Positions 49,859-57,330 of a stretch of 64,000 nt of DNA are shown here, piece after piece. Source of the stretch: Flavobacteriales bacterium (lineage in GTDB: Bacteria; Bacteroidota; Bacteroidia; CAIKAF01); the NCBI GenBank assembly GCA_026418175.1, contig JAOABX010000010.1, positions 39,101-103,100 on the forward strand. The letters are read 5' to 3'. Numbering within the stretch: the first letter of the stretch is position 1; the number at the start of each line of letters is the position of its first letter. The notes under the pieces are model-generated. The model was not told the DNA's origin and searched no databases. It saw only the letters and a list, made by a program, of their open reading frames with translations. The translations under genes and the position numbers were made by a program.

Positions 49859-50977
49859 ATGAAAAAAAATTACTTAGTTATTCTTGTAGCGCTGGGAGTT
49901 AGTATTAAGGCATTTACTCAAAATTGTACCACCCCAATGTCCAATTCAATGTTTCAGCAACGCCTCAATCAAATTAATGGTACGTTTGATGCTACATATA
50001 GATATACACAAGCAAGAAATCTGGCTCAAGGAAACTGTTTAAACACTTGGCAAGTAAAACAAGTAGCACTGGCATTGAATAGTGATTATGACAAGTTGGA
50101 GTTTTGTAAAATTGCATTTGCCAATACTACTGATAAAGATAATTTTTATGATGTATATGACGCATTTGCATTTTTTTCTACAGTTTTCAGGTTACACGAT
50201 TTTGTTACCCAAGCAAGACAGCAAATGCTTCAACCTATAACTCCCAATGTGCCAGTGTACACAGGTAGTAATACGGCTATCATTCAAAATAATATGATTG
50301 TTTATCCTCCACTTCCATATCCGGAAGTAAATGGATATATCGGGATTACTCAATGCAATATGCCTGTTTCAGATGCTGCTGTAAATGGCCATGTACAACA
50401 CATGCTGGTAAGTAATTTGCCTGCACAAGGGCGTTTGGATTATATCCGAACTGTAATGAATACAAATTGTTTTACTACTGCTCAAATCATGCGTCTGGCA
50501 ACTGTTTTTTCAATGGAAACCTACCGGTTGGAAGTAATAAAGTATGGTATTCAGCGTGTATATGATAAGGGAAATTATGAGTATGCCAAATTTGTTTTAA
50601 CCTCTCAACCATTGATCAATGATTTTTTGAATGCGCTCTTTGAAACACAAGTAATAACTTCTCCAGTAGTGGTTCAACCTACTTGCACGGTAAGTAATGC
50701 AGATTACAATCAAGTTAAATCAAGTATTGAAAAAGAACGCTTTGCTAACACCAAAGTTAGTGTAGCCAAACAGGCATTTCAAGCTAAAAAATGTTTTACG
50801 GTAGAGCAAATTATTGGCATTCTTCAGTTATTTGCTTTTGAAGATAATAAACTTGATTTGGCAAAATTTGCTTATGATTATTGCATTGATAAAGAAAACT
50901 ATTATCGGGTAAATGATGTGTTTACTTTCAGTGCATCGAAAGATGAATTAAACAGATTTTTACAAGGAAGACGATGA
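49859..50977 (+). CDS. Secreted protein with three DUF4476 repeats
   Basis: The 372-residue product has a signal peptide (AFTQ end) and three successive copies of a helical DUF4476 unit, at about residues 22-115, 160-265 and 276-372. Each has a Cys near its start (NCTTPMSNSMF, QCNMPVSDAAV, TCTVSNADYN), a second Cys before a helical segment (CLNTWQVKQVALAL, CFTTAQIMRLATVF, CFTVEQIIGILQLF), then KLEFCKIAF/RLEVIKYGI/KLDLAKFAY. The paired cysteines may form one disulfide per repeat. The family is Bacteroidota-specific and of unknown function. A bidirectional terminator follows. Confidence 0.82.
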   Translation: MKKNYLVILVALGVSIKAFTQNCTTPMSNSMFQQRLNQINGTFDATYRYTQARNLAQGNCLNTWQVKQVALALNSDYDKLEFCKIAFANTTDKDNFYDVYDAFAFFSTVFRLHDFVTQARQQMLQPITPNVPVYTGSNTAIIQNNMIVYPPLPYPEVNGYIGITQCNMPVSDAAVNGHVQHMLVSNLPAQGRLDYIRTVMNTNCFTTAQIMRLATVFSMETYRLEVIKYGIQRVYDKGNYEYAKFVLTSQPLINDFLNALFETQVITSPVVVQPTCTVSNADYNQVKSSIEKERFANTKVSVAKQAFQAKKCFTVEQIIGILQLFAFEDNKLDLAKFAYDYCIDKENYYRVNDVFTFSASKDELNRFLQGRR

Positions 50978-50986
50978 AAGAATATA

Positions 50987-51015
50987 AAAAAAAGCGGCTT
51001 TTGCCCGCTTTTTTT
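50987..51015. terminator. Bidirectional terminator between the DUF4476 and lysine-rich genes
   Basis: AAAAAAAGCGG (50987-50997) pairs with CCGCTTTTTTT (51005-51015) around a 7-nt loop, with A and T runs on the two sides. The stop codon of the minus-strand gene (51014-51016) overlaps its right arm. Confidence 0.88.
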
Positions 51016-52519
51016 ATGATCCCAAGGCTTTTTGTAAGTCGTGTATTTGTGCGTCCCAGAGCATTTGTACTTCCTGTAGTTCATCTTTTGGGGCAAAATC
51101 GGTAATAATCAAAGCTACATCACCGGTTAGTTCATCAATTTTTATACGCATTTCAAAATAGGTATCATCGTTATCGGTAGATAACCATTTAAAACGAACC
51201 AAGTCGAATTCACGAGCTACTAATAAACGTGCTTTTTCTTCAGAGTCTTCCCAAAAAAACGAATAGATACCATTTTGAATATTTACATCATCAGCAAACC
51301 ATTCACTAAGACCGCTGGGCGTACTCAAAAAATTGTAGAGAATACGTGGTGATGATTTTACCATGTATTCTAATTCTATTTTTATTTTATTATTTGTTCT
51401 GACAACAGTGGGATTCAGCTCTACCTTTTCATTTTTATGCTGATGAATTACTTCTCGTTGAACAGGCATAGTGCGAATAATTTGTCGCTGCGGTTCTTTT
51501 TTGTCTTTTTTTACAGGGCGTGTCATGAAGTCTGGAAGATCCAGAATCTCTAATTCTTTTGCACTTGGCCCATCTTCATCTTCTTCCTTTTTTCTACGAG
51601 AGGGTTTAGTAGATTTGGTTGGACGTTCAGGCTTCTCCTTTTTACTTGGTTGTGTAAGATTTTCTAATTCTTTGTTGGGTAAAGATGTTTTTTTATCTTT
51701 TAAAGTACTTGTTTTTTCTTCTTTCTTTTTCGTGGATGATGATTGTTTATTTGCTGCTTTTACCAATGCTTCTGACTGGTTTTTTTTAGCAGAGAGAGCA
51801 ATTTCTTTTTGTATAGAAGCAACTTTTTCTTTTGAACCCTTTGTTGTAGCTAATGTTTTAGGAGTTTCAACTTTTTTAATAGCTGAAGGTTTTGAAGTTG
51901 CAGTATTTTTTTTAGTAGTAAGTTTTGATTTTTTATCTGCTGTAGTTTTTTTGTTTTTTGATATAGTTGCTTTTGGGCTTTTAGCAGTTTGGTTTTTTTT
52001 AACCGGTGTGGTTCGGATCGTCTTTTTAGCTTTGGTTGCAATCGTTTGGGGTGCTTTTTTCCCTTTTGAAGTCGTTACTTTTTTAACTGATTTTTTTGAT
52101 GTAGCCTTTTTTGTAGGTTTTGATTTGGCAGTTGGCTTAGCTGTTTTCTTCGATAATACAGCTGTTTTTTTCTTATTAATTGGGGCAACTTTTTTTACTG
52201 GCTTTGATGCCACATTTTTTTGGGGTTTGGTTGATTTCTTTACAGCAATTTTCTTTTTTGCAGAAGCTGTTTTTTTCTTAACAGGTTTTGTGTTTGATAT
52301 ATTTTTTTTAGCTGTTTTTTTTGCGTTCACATTAACCGTTGTTTTTTTCTTTGCAGCTTGCTTGGAAGCTTTTACAGGTTTTTTTGACGCCGATTGCTTT
52401 GTAGTGTTTGTTTTTTTAGTAATCTGCACTTTTACAGAACCTGTTTTTTTCTTTGCTTTGGATGCAACCCCCGACTTCTTAGCAGGTTTGGCTGCTTTTT
52501 TTATTATTTTCTTGGCCAT
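51014..52519 (-). CDS. Histone H1-like lysine-rich tail fused to a START-like (SRPBCC) domain
   Basis: The 501-residue product has two very different parts. Residues 1 to about 345 are made mostly of Lys, Ala, Thr, Ser, Val and Pro in irregular repeats (KKTAKPTAK-, KKAAKPAKK-like), comparable with bacterial histone H1-like AlgP/Hc1 tails, and would bind DNA or other polyanions. The C-terminal 135 residues are a START-like domain of the SRPBCC fold: IELEYMVKSSPRILYNFLSTPSGLSEWFADD, FFWEDSEEKARLLV, FEMRIKIDELTGDVALIITDFA, LWDAQIHDLQKALG. In relatives this domain is stand-alone at about 130 residues. Expect a basic, nucleoid- or membrane-associated protein. A long antisense open frame (51471-52547) is only the mirror of its AAA/AAG codons. 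Confidence 0.85.
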   Translation of the reverse strand: MAKKIIKKAAKPAKKSGVASKAKKKTGSVKVQITKKTNTTKQSASKKPVKASKQAAKKKTTVNVNAKKTAKKNISNTKPVKKKTASAKKKIAVKKSTKPQKNVASKPVKKVAPINKKKTAVLSKKTAKPTAKSKPTKKATSKKSVKKVTTSKGKKAPQTIATKAKKTIRTTPVKKNQTAKSPKATISKNKKTTADKKSKLTTKKNTATSKPSAIKKVETPKTLATTKGSKEKVASIQKEIALSAKKNQSEALVKAANKQSSSTKKKEEKTSTLKDKKTSLPNKELENLTQPSKKEKPERPTKSTKPSRRKKEEDEDGPSAKELEILDLPDFMTRPVKKDKKEPQRQIIRTMPVQREVIHQHKNEKVELNPTVVRTNNKIKIELEYMVKSSPRILYNFLSTPSGLSEWFADDVNIQNGIYSFFWEDSEEKARLLVAREFDLVRFKWLSTDNDDTYFEMRIKIDELTGDVALIITDFAPKDELQEVQMLWDAQIHDLQKALGS

Positions 52520-52624
52520 AAACCACTTAAAATTGAAGCCAATATAAAAAAAATCATATTCAAAAAATAAATTGTAAAATTTTCTTATGTATGATGAAAA
52601 AATATTTTAGGGAAGAAGGTTAGA

Positions 52625-52652
52625 TTGAATTTATAAAAATCATGTATATTTG
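52625..52652 (+). promoter_or_regulatory. Promoter of tRNA-Met
   Basis: TTG at 52625-52627 and TATATTTG at 52645-52652 are separated by 17 nt, a textbook Bacteroidota -33/-7 pair. The same layout with near-identical sequence occurs at 63884-63911 before the second CAT tRNA. Confidence 0.7.
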
Positions 52653-52667
52653 CACCCCCTTAAATTT

Positions 52668-52698
52668 GAAGTTTAAGAAATAAATAATTTTAAACTTC
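52668..52698 (+). other. Leader hairpin upstream of tRNA-Met
   Basis: GAAGTTTAA (52668-52676) and TTAAACTTC (52690-52698) form a perfect 9-bp stem with a 13-nt loop in the 5' leader of the tRNA transcript. It may be a processing element or chance. Confidence 0.35.
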
Positions 52699-52715
52699 TT
52701 AAAATGAGGGTATTT

Positions 52716-52789
52716 GGCGGGGTAGCTCAGATGGTTAGAGCGCAGGATTCATAACCCTGAGGTCACGGGTTCAACTCCCGTCTCCGCTA
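52716..52789 (+). tRNA. tRNA-Met (anticodon CAT)
   Basis: The 74-nt gene folds into a full cloverleaf: acceptor GGCGGGG with CTCCGCT (G-T wobbles at the first and sixth pairs), D arm GCTC...GAGC, anticodon loop TTCATAA, T arm ACGGG-TTCAACT-CCCGT and A73. The anticodon stem CAGGA/CCCTG has one mismatch and lacks the three G-C pairs of initiator tRNA, so an elongator tRNA-Met is likely. No CCA is encoded. A 10-bp hairpin follows at 52792-52815. Confidence 0.92.
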
Positions 52790-52791
52790 CT

Positions 52792-52815
52792 ATACAGGGC
52801 CGCAAGGCCCTGTAT
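52792..52815 (+). terminator. Strong GNRA-loop hairpin behind tRNA-Met
   Basis: ATACAGGGCC and GGCCCTGTAT form a perfect 10-bp stem closed by a GCAA tetraloop. There is no T tract after it, so it is either a 3'-end processing/stabilising element or an atypical terminator. Confidence 0.6.
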
Positions 52816-52918
52816 TAATGTGTTGTAAATATGGTATTTAACTTTAGCTACACGAAGCAAATACGCAATAGCTTAAGTTAATTTTCATCATTTCTTTGGA
52901 AATGAGTGAATCAATACA

Positions 52919-52926
52919 TATATTTG
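52919..52926 (+). promoter_or_regulatory. -7 promoter box for rpsF-rpsR-rplI
   Basis: TATATTTG with a TTG 20 nt upstream (52896-52898); it lies 35 nt before the rpsF ATG. Confidence 0.6.
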
Positions 52927-52961
52927 CAGCCCAATTTTTAAAACGGATAAAAATAGATTGA

Positions 52962-53306
52962 ATGGCTAATCAGTATGAAACCGTGTTCATCCTTACGCCT
53001 GTTCTAAGTGATGAACAATTAAAAGAAGCGGTTGAAAAGTACAGGGAATTACTTAAAGAAAACGGGTGCACCATTATTAATGATGAAATGTGGGGGTTGA
53101 GAAAACTAGCTTATCCCATCAAAAAGAAGTCTACTGGATTCTATCAATTATTTGAATTTCAGGCAGATCCTTCATTTATAGATAAGTTAGAACTTACATT
53201 CAGAAGGGATGAGCGTGTTATGCGTTTTCTTACATTCCGCATGGATAAAAATGCTATTGAATATAGTATTAAAAGAAGAGAAAAATTAGCTGCAAAAGCT
53301 AAATAA
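52962..53306 (+). CDS. rpsF: 30S ribosomal protein S6
   Basis: The 114-residue product has the S6 ferredoxin-like fold: the first strand [19 protein letters not shown], then [40 protein letters not shown], and [16 protein letters not shown]6 binds the central domain of 16S rRNA with S18, encoded next. The C-terminus ([13 protein letters not shown]) is basic. It heads a three-gene ribosomal operon with a strong -7 box; no ssb or priB gene lies between rpsF and rpsR, unlike the arrangement in E. coli. Confidence 0.96.
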   Translation: MANQYETVFILTPVLSDEQLKEAVEKYRELLKENGCTIINDEMWGLRKLAYPIKKKSTGFYQLFEFQADPSFIDKLELTFRRDERVMRFLTFRMDKNAIEYSIKRREKLAAKAK

Positions 53307-53331
53307 ATTGTAAAAAGTTGATTTTAACGTT

Positions 53332-53637
53332 ATGAATATCGATACATCAATTTCAAACTTCAATATTAAAGAGGAAAATCAATCAGAAATCCGTTATCTG
53401 ACACCTCCTCCAATTGAAGTACGCAAAGACAAATACTGCCGGTTTAAAAAAGCGGGAATCAAATATATTGATTATAAAGATCCCGATTATTTATTGAAGT
53501 TAGTTAATGAGCAGGGTAAAATTCTTCCGCGTCGTTTAACTGGTACCTCGCTGAAATATCAGCGTAAGGTTTCGCAGGCAGTTAAAAGAGCTCGTCATTT
53601 AGCGCTTTTACCTTATGTTGGTGATATGTTAAAATAA
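53332..53637 (+). CDS. rpsR: 30S ribosomal protein S18
   Basis: The 101-residue product contains the S18 core [26 protein letters not shown] and the C-terminal [34 protein letters not shown]. The first 20 or so residues ([19 protein letters not shown]) form a polar N-terminal extension that most S18 proteins lack; the ATG at 53332 is the best start in the frame. It forms a heterodimer with S6 in the small subunit. It lies 25 nt after rpsF and 8 nt before rplI. Confidence 0.95.
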   Translation: MNIDTSISNFNIKEENQSEIRYLTPPPIEVRKDKYCRFKKAGIKYIDYKDPDYLLKLVNEQGKILPRRLTGTSLKYQRKVSQAVKRARHLALLPYVGDMLK

Positions 53638-53645
53638 TCAGAATT

Positions 53646-54092
53646 ATGCAGGTAATATTAAAAAAAGATATTGAAAATTTGGGCTATAAAAACGACGTTG
53701 TAAATGTGCGTGATGGTTATGCCCGTAATTTTCTTTTACCCAGAGGATTAGCTGTAACTGCTACAGAGTCTAATCTTAAGGTTTTAAAAGAAAATATTAA
53801 ACAGCAAGCTCATAAAGCTCAAAAATTACTTGATGAAGCCAAAGCAACTGCAGAAAAATTACAACAGGCTTCAATAAAAGTAGCTGCTAAAGTTGGCGAA
53901 AATGGAAAAATTTTTGGTTCAGTGAATACTGTAATGTTAGCTGAAGCGCTAAAAAATGCTGGATTTTCTATTGAAAGAAAGTCTATCGTAATTAAAGACG
54001 ATAATATTAAAACTATTGGTACTTATTCAGCTACTGCTAATTTGCATAAAGAGGTTAAAGTTGATTTTCAGTTTGAAGTCGTTGCAGAATAA
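53646..54092 (+). CDS. rplI: 50S ribosomal protein L9
   Basis: The 148-residue product has the L9 N-terminal domain (MQVILKKDIENLGYKNDVVNVRDGYARNFLLPRGLAVTAT), a long connecting helix and the C-terminal domain (KVAAKVGENGKIFGSVNTVMLAEALKNAG...SATANLHKEVKVDFQFEVV). It binds 23S rRNA domain V and influences frame maintenance. Length is standard. It is the last gene of the ribosomal operon, followed by a terminator. Confidence 0.96.
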   Translation: MQVILKKDIENLGYKNDVVNVRDGYARNFLLPRGLAVTATESNLKVLKENIKQQAHKAQKLLDEAKATAEKLQQASIKVAAKVGENGKIFGSVNTVMLAEALKNAGFSIERKSIVIKDDNIKTIGTYSATANLHKEVKVDFQFEVVAE

Positions 54093-54110
54093 GTTAATGC
54101 GAAAAACAAT

Positions 54111-54140
54111 AAAGGCGTGGAACATTTCCGCGCCTTTTTT
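54111..54140 (+). terminator. Terminator of the rpsF-rpsR-rplI operon
   Basis: AAAGGCGTGGAA (54111-54122) pairs with TTCCGCGCCTTT (54126-54137) apart from one G-T wobble, with a 3-nt loop, followed by T residues. Confidence 0.88.
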
Positions 54141-54181
54141 ATTATCGTTAAAAAAAAATTTGTAAGCATATTGGGTTTGAT

Positions 54182-54189
54182 TATCTTTG
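54182..54189 (+). promoter_or_regulatory. -7 promoter box for the tRNA-Ser/tRNA-Pro unit
   Basis: TATCTTTG matches the consensus, with TTTG 19 nt upstream (54159-54162). The two tRNA genes follow after about 95 nt of leader. Confidence 0.55.
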
Positions 54190-54286
54190 CCAGCCTAATT
54201 TAGTTCTTTCAGGTACATTGGTATAAAAGAAGTTTCATCCACCAACGCCTGACTGACTAATTAAAACTTTTTGTTCTAATTATTTT

Positions 54287-54373
54287 GGTGAGGTGGGTGA
54301 GTGGCTGAAACCAGCAGTTTGCTAAACTGCCGTACGGGAAACTGTACCGGGGGTTCGAATCCCCCCCTCACCG
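54287..54373 (+). tRNA. tRNA-Ser (anticodon GCT)
   Basis: The 87-nt gene has acceptor GGTGAGG/CCTCACC, an anticodon arm with loop TTGCTAA, a long class II variable arm (CGTACGGGAAACTGTACG) and a T arm GGGGG-TTCGAAT-CCCCC, with discriminator G73. The long variable arm and GCT anticodon identify serine (AGC/AGT codons). No CCA is encoded. Confidence 0.95.
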
Positions 54374-54375
54374 CT

Positions 54376-54450
54376 CGGGGTGTAGCGTAGCCCGGTTATC
54401 GCGCCTGCTTTGGGAGCAGGAGGTCGCAAGTTCGAATCTTGCCACCCCGA
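54376..54450 (+). tRNA. tRNA-Pro (anticodon TGG)
   Basis: The 75-nt gene has acceptor CGGGGTG/CACCCCG, anticodon loop TTTGGGA, T arm GCAAG-TTCGAAT-CTTGC and A73. Only 2 nt separate it from tRNA-Ser, so the two are cut from one precursor. No CCA is encoded. Confidence 0.95.
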
Positions 54451-54459
54451 CATAATTAT

Positions 54460-54497
54460 AAAGGGTTTCAAGCAATATAAGATTGAAGCCCTTTTTT
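54460..54497 (+). terminator. Terminator of the tRNA-Ser/tRNA-Pro unit
   Basis: AAAGGGTTTCAA (54460-54471) pairs with TTGAAGCCCTTT (54483-54494) with one T-G wobble around an 11-nt loop and is followed by T residues. Confidence 0.85.
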
Positions 54498-54879
54498 ATT
54501 TGTAAATAATTTGCATACAAATTAGGTTTTTTCCTTTTTATGTAGGTTTACATTATATCTTTTCAATTATAGTGTGCTAAACGATACGGTAGAAGTGAAA
54601 AAAATATTGATAATCAATAAATTGAATTTAAAAAAGTAGCTTTAAAAAGGTATCCTCTGCAATAGATTTGCCTTTGGTGGTGGGGGAGGCTCATTAAAAG
54701 GATTGTCAAGCCAATGTTGTAATTCAATCTTCACGAATAGATTTAATCGGATATTAGCTACCAATTTGAGCAAACAAACTTATACTTACCTTGAGGGAAG
54801 TGGATTGGGAATTATAATCTCTAAGATAATTTAGATTGAATTAACTGCTTCTTTTACTTTTTTATTAGGATGCTATTTT
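54498..54879. other. 382-nt interval without a confident gene
   Basis: No intact gene, tRNA or clear hairpin is seen here. The only coding-like signal is a 46-codon open stretch without a start on the minus strand, listed separately. Base composition is A/T rich with one short GC patch near 54675-54700 (GGTGGTGGGGGAGG). Confidence 0.5.
54642..54779 (-). pseudogene. Possible decayed coding remnant
   Basis: On the minus strand, from 54779 to the stop at 54642-54644, 46 codons stay open without a start codon and read like a protein tail, with the segments NIRLNLFVKIELQHWLDNPF and EPPPPPKANLLQRIPF. Another frame just upstream (about 54760-54840) gives LRDYNSQSTSLKVSISLFAQ, so a frameshifted remnant is imaginable. 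I do not recognise the family. Chance is a serious alternative because the stretch is short. Confidence 0.25.
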
Positions 54880-56820
54880 TCAGTTATTATTTTTCTTCAA
54901 TTTCGGATCAAGAAATGCGGCCCGTTCATAATATGTTTTAGCTTTTTCTGGCTGCTTCATAAACTCATAGGTCATTGCCATGTAGTAATAAGCTTTAGCA
55001 TATTTATCATCAATGGCAATGCATTTTTGGTAGGCTTCAATTGCTTTATCGTATTGCATCAGCATACCATAAGTACTACCGAGGTTAAACCAGCCGTCGG
55101 CATATTTAGGATCTTCTTTCACAGATTTTTCATAAAGTTCTAGGGCTTTGTTATAATCTCCTTTTTCAAAATAAATGGTTCCCAAGTTACTCATGGTAGT
55201 TGCCCGATTAGGAATTCGTTTTAATGTTTCTTCATAATAATATTGTGCCTTTTCTTTATTTCCTAAACGATAATGGGCTAATCCAGCCTGATCCATACAT
55301 TCTGCGTATTCCGGATAGATTTCAATTCCTTTTTCAAATTCTTTTAGTGCTTTACGCATCCATTTTTCATATTCAGGCATGTTGTTTTCTTCATCCTTTA
55401 GCCGAAGTGCTTCATCACGTAATGCTAACCCCCAGTATAACCTCATATGTGCACTGTTAGGAGAACGCTTTACATCTGCCCCAAAAAGTATAAGTTGACT
55501 TTTCCATTCAGCAGCACGAACTACAGTTTTTACACTAAATAATAATACGATAACTAATAAAATTCCAGTAAGGGCTTTGTTTGGGAATATCCAATGCATG
55601 AATGAATGGACTGGACTACTATACATATTGAAGATTCTTTGAAGTGCTGCTACAGCTGCGATGCAAAAACCAAGTGATGGTTGGAAAAGCAATCGTTCGC
55701 CAAAAGAAGTCCCAATGGTTAAAACCAAATTGCTATACAAACTCATAGTAACAAAGTAGAAAATGATTCCAAAAGATAATAGGCTTCTTTTTTTAAATTC
55801 ACGAATGGCAATAAATGCTAAAAATCCATGAACTAACAATGAAAGCAGGAAATATGGATTACTTAGGCCAACCAGTGGGATTTGATTGTAAGAGTAATCG
55901 CAAACTAATTGATAAGGTACAAAAAGCAATAACAAATATTTTCCTAAAAGCATAATTGCGCTGGCTATACGTGTACCTGGATCTTTGGCTTCAACCAGCA
56001 GGTTATCAACTACAGATATAACATTGGAAGTACTGTATTCATTGATGATTTTTTGACGAATAGCGATATAAATTAGCGAAGGAATAAGTAATACTAAAAA
56101 CACAGCTCCCATTTTTTTCCAATTTGCCTGAAAAAAATACCAACCCATCAGGGGAAATAATACCACCATGGTGATTCCGCCTTCCTTTGAAAACATGGAC
56201 AATCCAAAGGTTACACCGGCTGCAAGCAATTTACTAAGAGCATTTTTTTCAAAATAGTCAATAAGTAGAAGTCCGGTGATGATTACAAAAAGGAACGACA
56301 TAATTTCGTCGCGGCTTTTAATGTTTGCTACTACTTCTGTATGGATGGGATGTACAGTATAAAGTAGAGTAATTGCTAATGGAATAAATGGATGAACATT
56401 TCTAAGTAAACGGAAAAGAAAAACAAATAAAAGTCCGCAAGATAAGGCATAAAACAAAACGTTGATAATATGATGAAAACCCGGATTTTCTGGAGAAATT
56501 TCCCATTCAATAGCAAACATGATTTGTGAAAGCGGACGATATAAATTGTCAGTCAAATGGTTAATTCCATATCGGTAAGTGGTGGTTAAAATAGTGGGAA
56601 TGCCTTTTGTACCACTTTTAATCACCCAATTATCAGCTAATACTCCGTAATCATCCAGTACCCAACCATGATTAAATGTGTTGGCATATAATACAAATGC
56701 TATGGCAAATGACAAGACTGCACCCCACAGCCTTATATTTATTTGGCTTTGATGATTATTCAGATTTTTGATGGTTTGTTTTGATCCGGATGAAACAGGC
56801 TTTTTTGGTTGCTTCCCCAT
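54880..56820 (-). CDS. TMTC-like membrane protein with TPR domain
   Basis: The 646-residue product has about ten to twelve membrane helices followed by TPR units. The first loop WVLDDYGVLADNWVI has the Asp-Asp of GT-C enzymes, and later HPIHTEVVANIKSRDEIMSF fits the TMTC family of O-mannosyltransferase-like proteins (often labelled DUF1736). Four or five TPRs occupy residues about 500-640 (AECMDQAGLAHYRLGNKEKAQYY, TMSNLGTIYFEKGDYNKALELY, GWFNLGSTYGMLMQYDKAIEAY, AYYYMAMTYEFMKQPEKAKTYY). A role in protein glycosylation or envelope assembly is inferred. The -7 box at 56840-56847 lies 19 nt upstream. Confidence 0.85.
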   Translation of the reverse strand: MGKQPKKPVSSGSKQTIKNLNNHQSQINIRLWGAVLSFAIAFVLYANTFNHGWVLDDYGVLADNWVIKSGTKGIPTILTTTYRYGINHLTDNLYRPLSQIMFAIEWEISPENPGFHHIINVLFYALSCGLLFVFLFRLLRNVHPFIPLAITLLYTVHPIHTEVVANIKSRDEIMSFLFVIITGLLLIDYFEKNALSKLLAAGVTFGLSMFSKEGGITMVVLFPLMGWYFFQANWKKMGAVFLVLLIPSLIYIAIRQKIINEYSTSNVISVVDNLLVEAKDPGTRIASAIMLLGKYLLLLFVPYQLVCDYSYNQIPLVGLSNPYFLLSLLVHGFLAFIAIREFKKRSLLSFGIIFYFVTMSLYSNLVLTIGTSFGERLLFQPSLGFCIAAVAALQRIFNMYSSPVHSFMHWIFPNKALTGILLVIVLLFSVKTVVRAAEWKSQLILFGADVKRSPNSAHMRLYWGLALRDEALRLKDEENNMPEYEKWMRKALKEFEKGIEIYPEYAECMDQAGLAHYRLGNKEKAQYYYEETLKRIPNRATTMSNLGTIYFEKGDYNKALELYEKSVKEDPKYADGWFNLGSTYGMLMQYDKAIEAYQKCIAIDDKYAKAYYYMAMTYEFMKQPEKAKTYYERAAFLDPKLKKNNN

Positions 56821-56839
56821 GCTATGAAATGTTATGTAT

Positions 56840-56847
56840 CAAAAATA
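56840..56847 (-). promoter_or_regulatory. -7 promoter box for the TMTC-like gene
   Basis: The minus strand reads TATTTTTG, 19 nt before the ATG at 56820. Confidence 0.5.
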
Positions 56848-56876
56848 CAATTCTTTGCCGAAATGCAACGCTGATA

Positions 56877-57248
56877 TTATTGCTTTGATTGACGGTTATA
56901 AATTAAAGTTTCATCAGAATTTGAAAATATGAGTGTATTTCCTGTTACCCGAACTAAATACACAGGGCGATTCGTATCATAATCCAGCAGCCATTTTTTT
57001 TCCTGAATATCAAAGAATCTTGTAGGTACAAACTGCATACTGTCGTTCCGGTAAATTATTTTTCCTTCTTTGTGTATCAGAATTTCCAATTCCGGCAGGG
57101 TTTCGGTTTTTACTGAATACTGATGATGGTTTATCGTCAGCCAGGTTCGTTCGCCAGACTTTTCACTGAACCAGATACCATCGGCTTCGTTTTTTCCGCA
57201 AGAAAAAAACATCATTGCAGCAATTCCGATGAATATTGTTTTTTTCAT
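56877..57248 (-). CDS. Small lipoprotein of unknown function
   Basis: The 123-residue product has a lipoprotein signal (MKKTIFIGIAAMMFFSCG, lipid on Cys17) and a short beta-rich domain with SGERTWLTINHHQYSVKTE and YLVRVTGNTLIFSNSDETLIY. An ATG six codons upstream (57266) is in frame but the lipobox argues for 57248. It is the third and last gene of a minus-strand group that begins with the acyl-CoA carboxylase beta subunit and includes another lipoprotein; the 82-nt gap before it leaves co-transcription open. The family was not recognised. Confidence 0.6.
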   Translation of the reverse strand: MKKTIFIGIAAMMFFSCGKNEADGIWFSEKSGERTWLTINHHQYSVKTETLPELEILIHKEGKIIYRNDSMQFVPTRFFDIQEKKWLLDYDTNRPVYLVRVTGNTLIFSNSDETLIYNRQSKQ

Positions 57249-57330
57249 TGTTAGAAAGTAATACAATCTGTTTTGAACTAATATCTCAGCAGATTAAAGA
57301 TGCTGGCGATTGTTTGGATTGCATAAAATT

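Noticed and set aside
51471..52547. A 358-codon plus-strand open frame rich in Phe, Val and Leu
   Set aside because: It is the antisense mirror of the Lys-rich gene: AAA/AAG codons read as TTT/CTT. No promoter or start context supports it.
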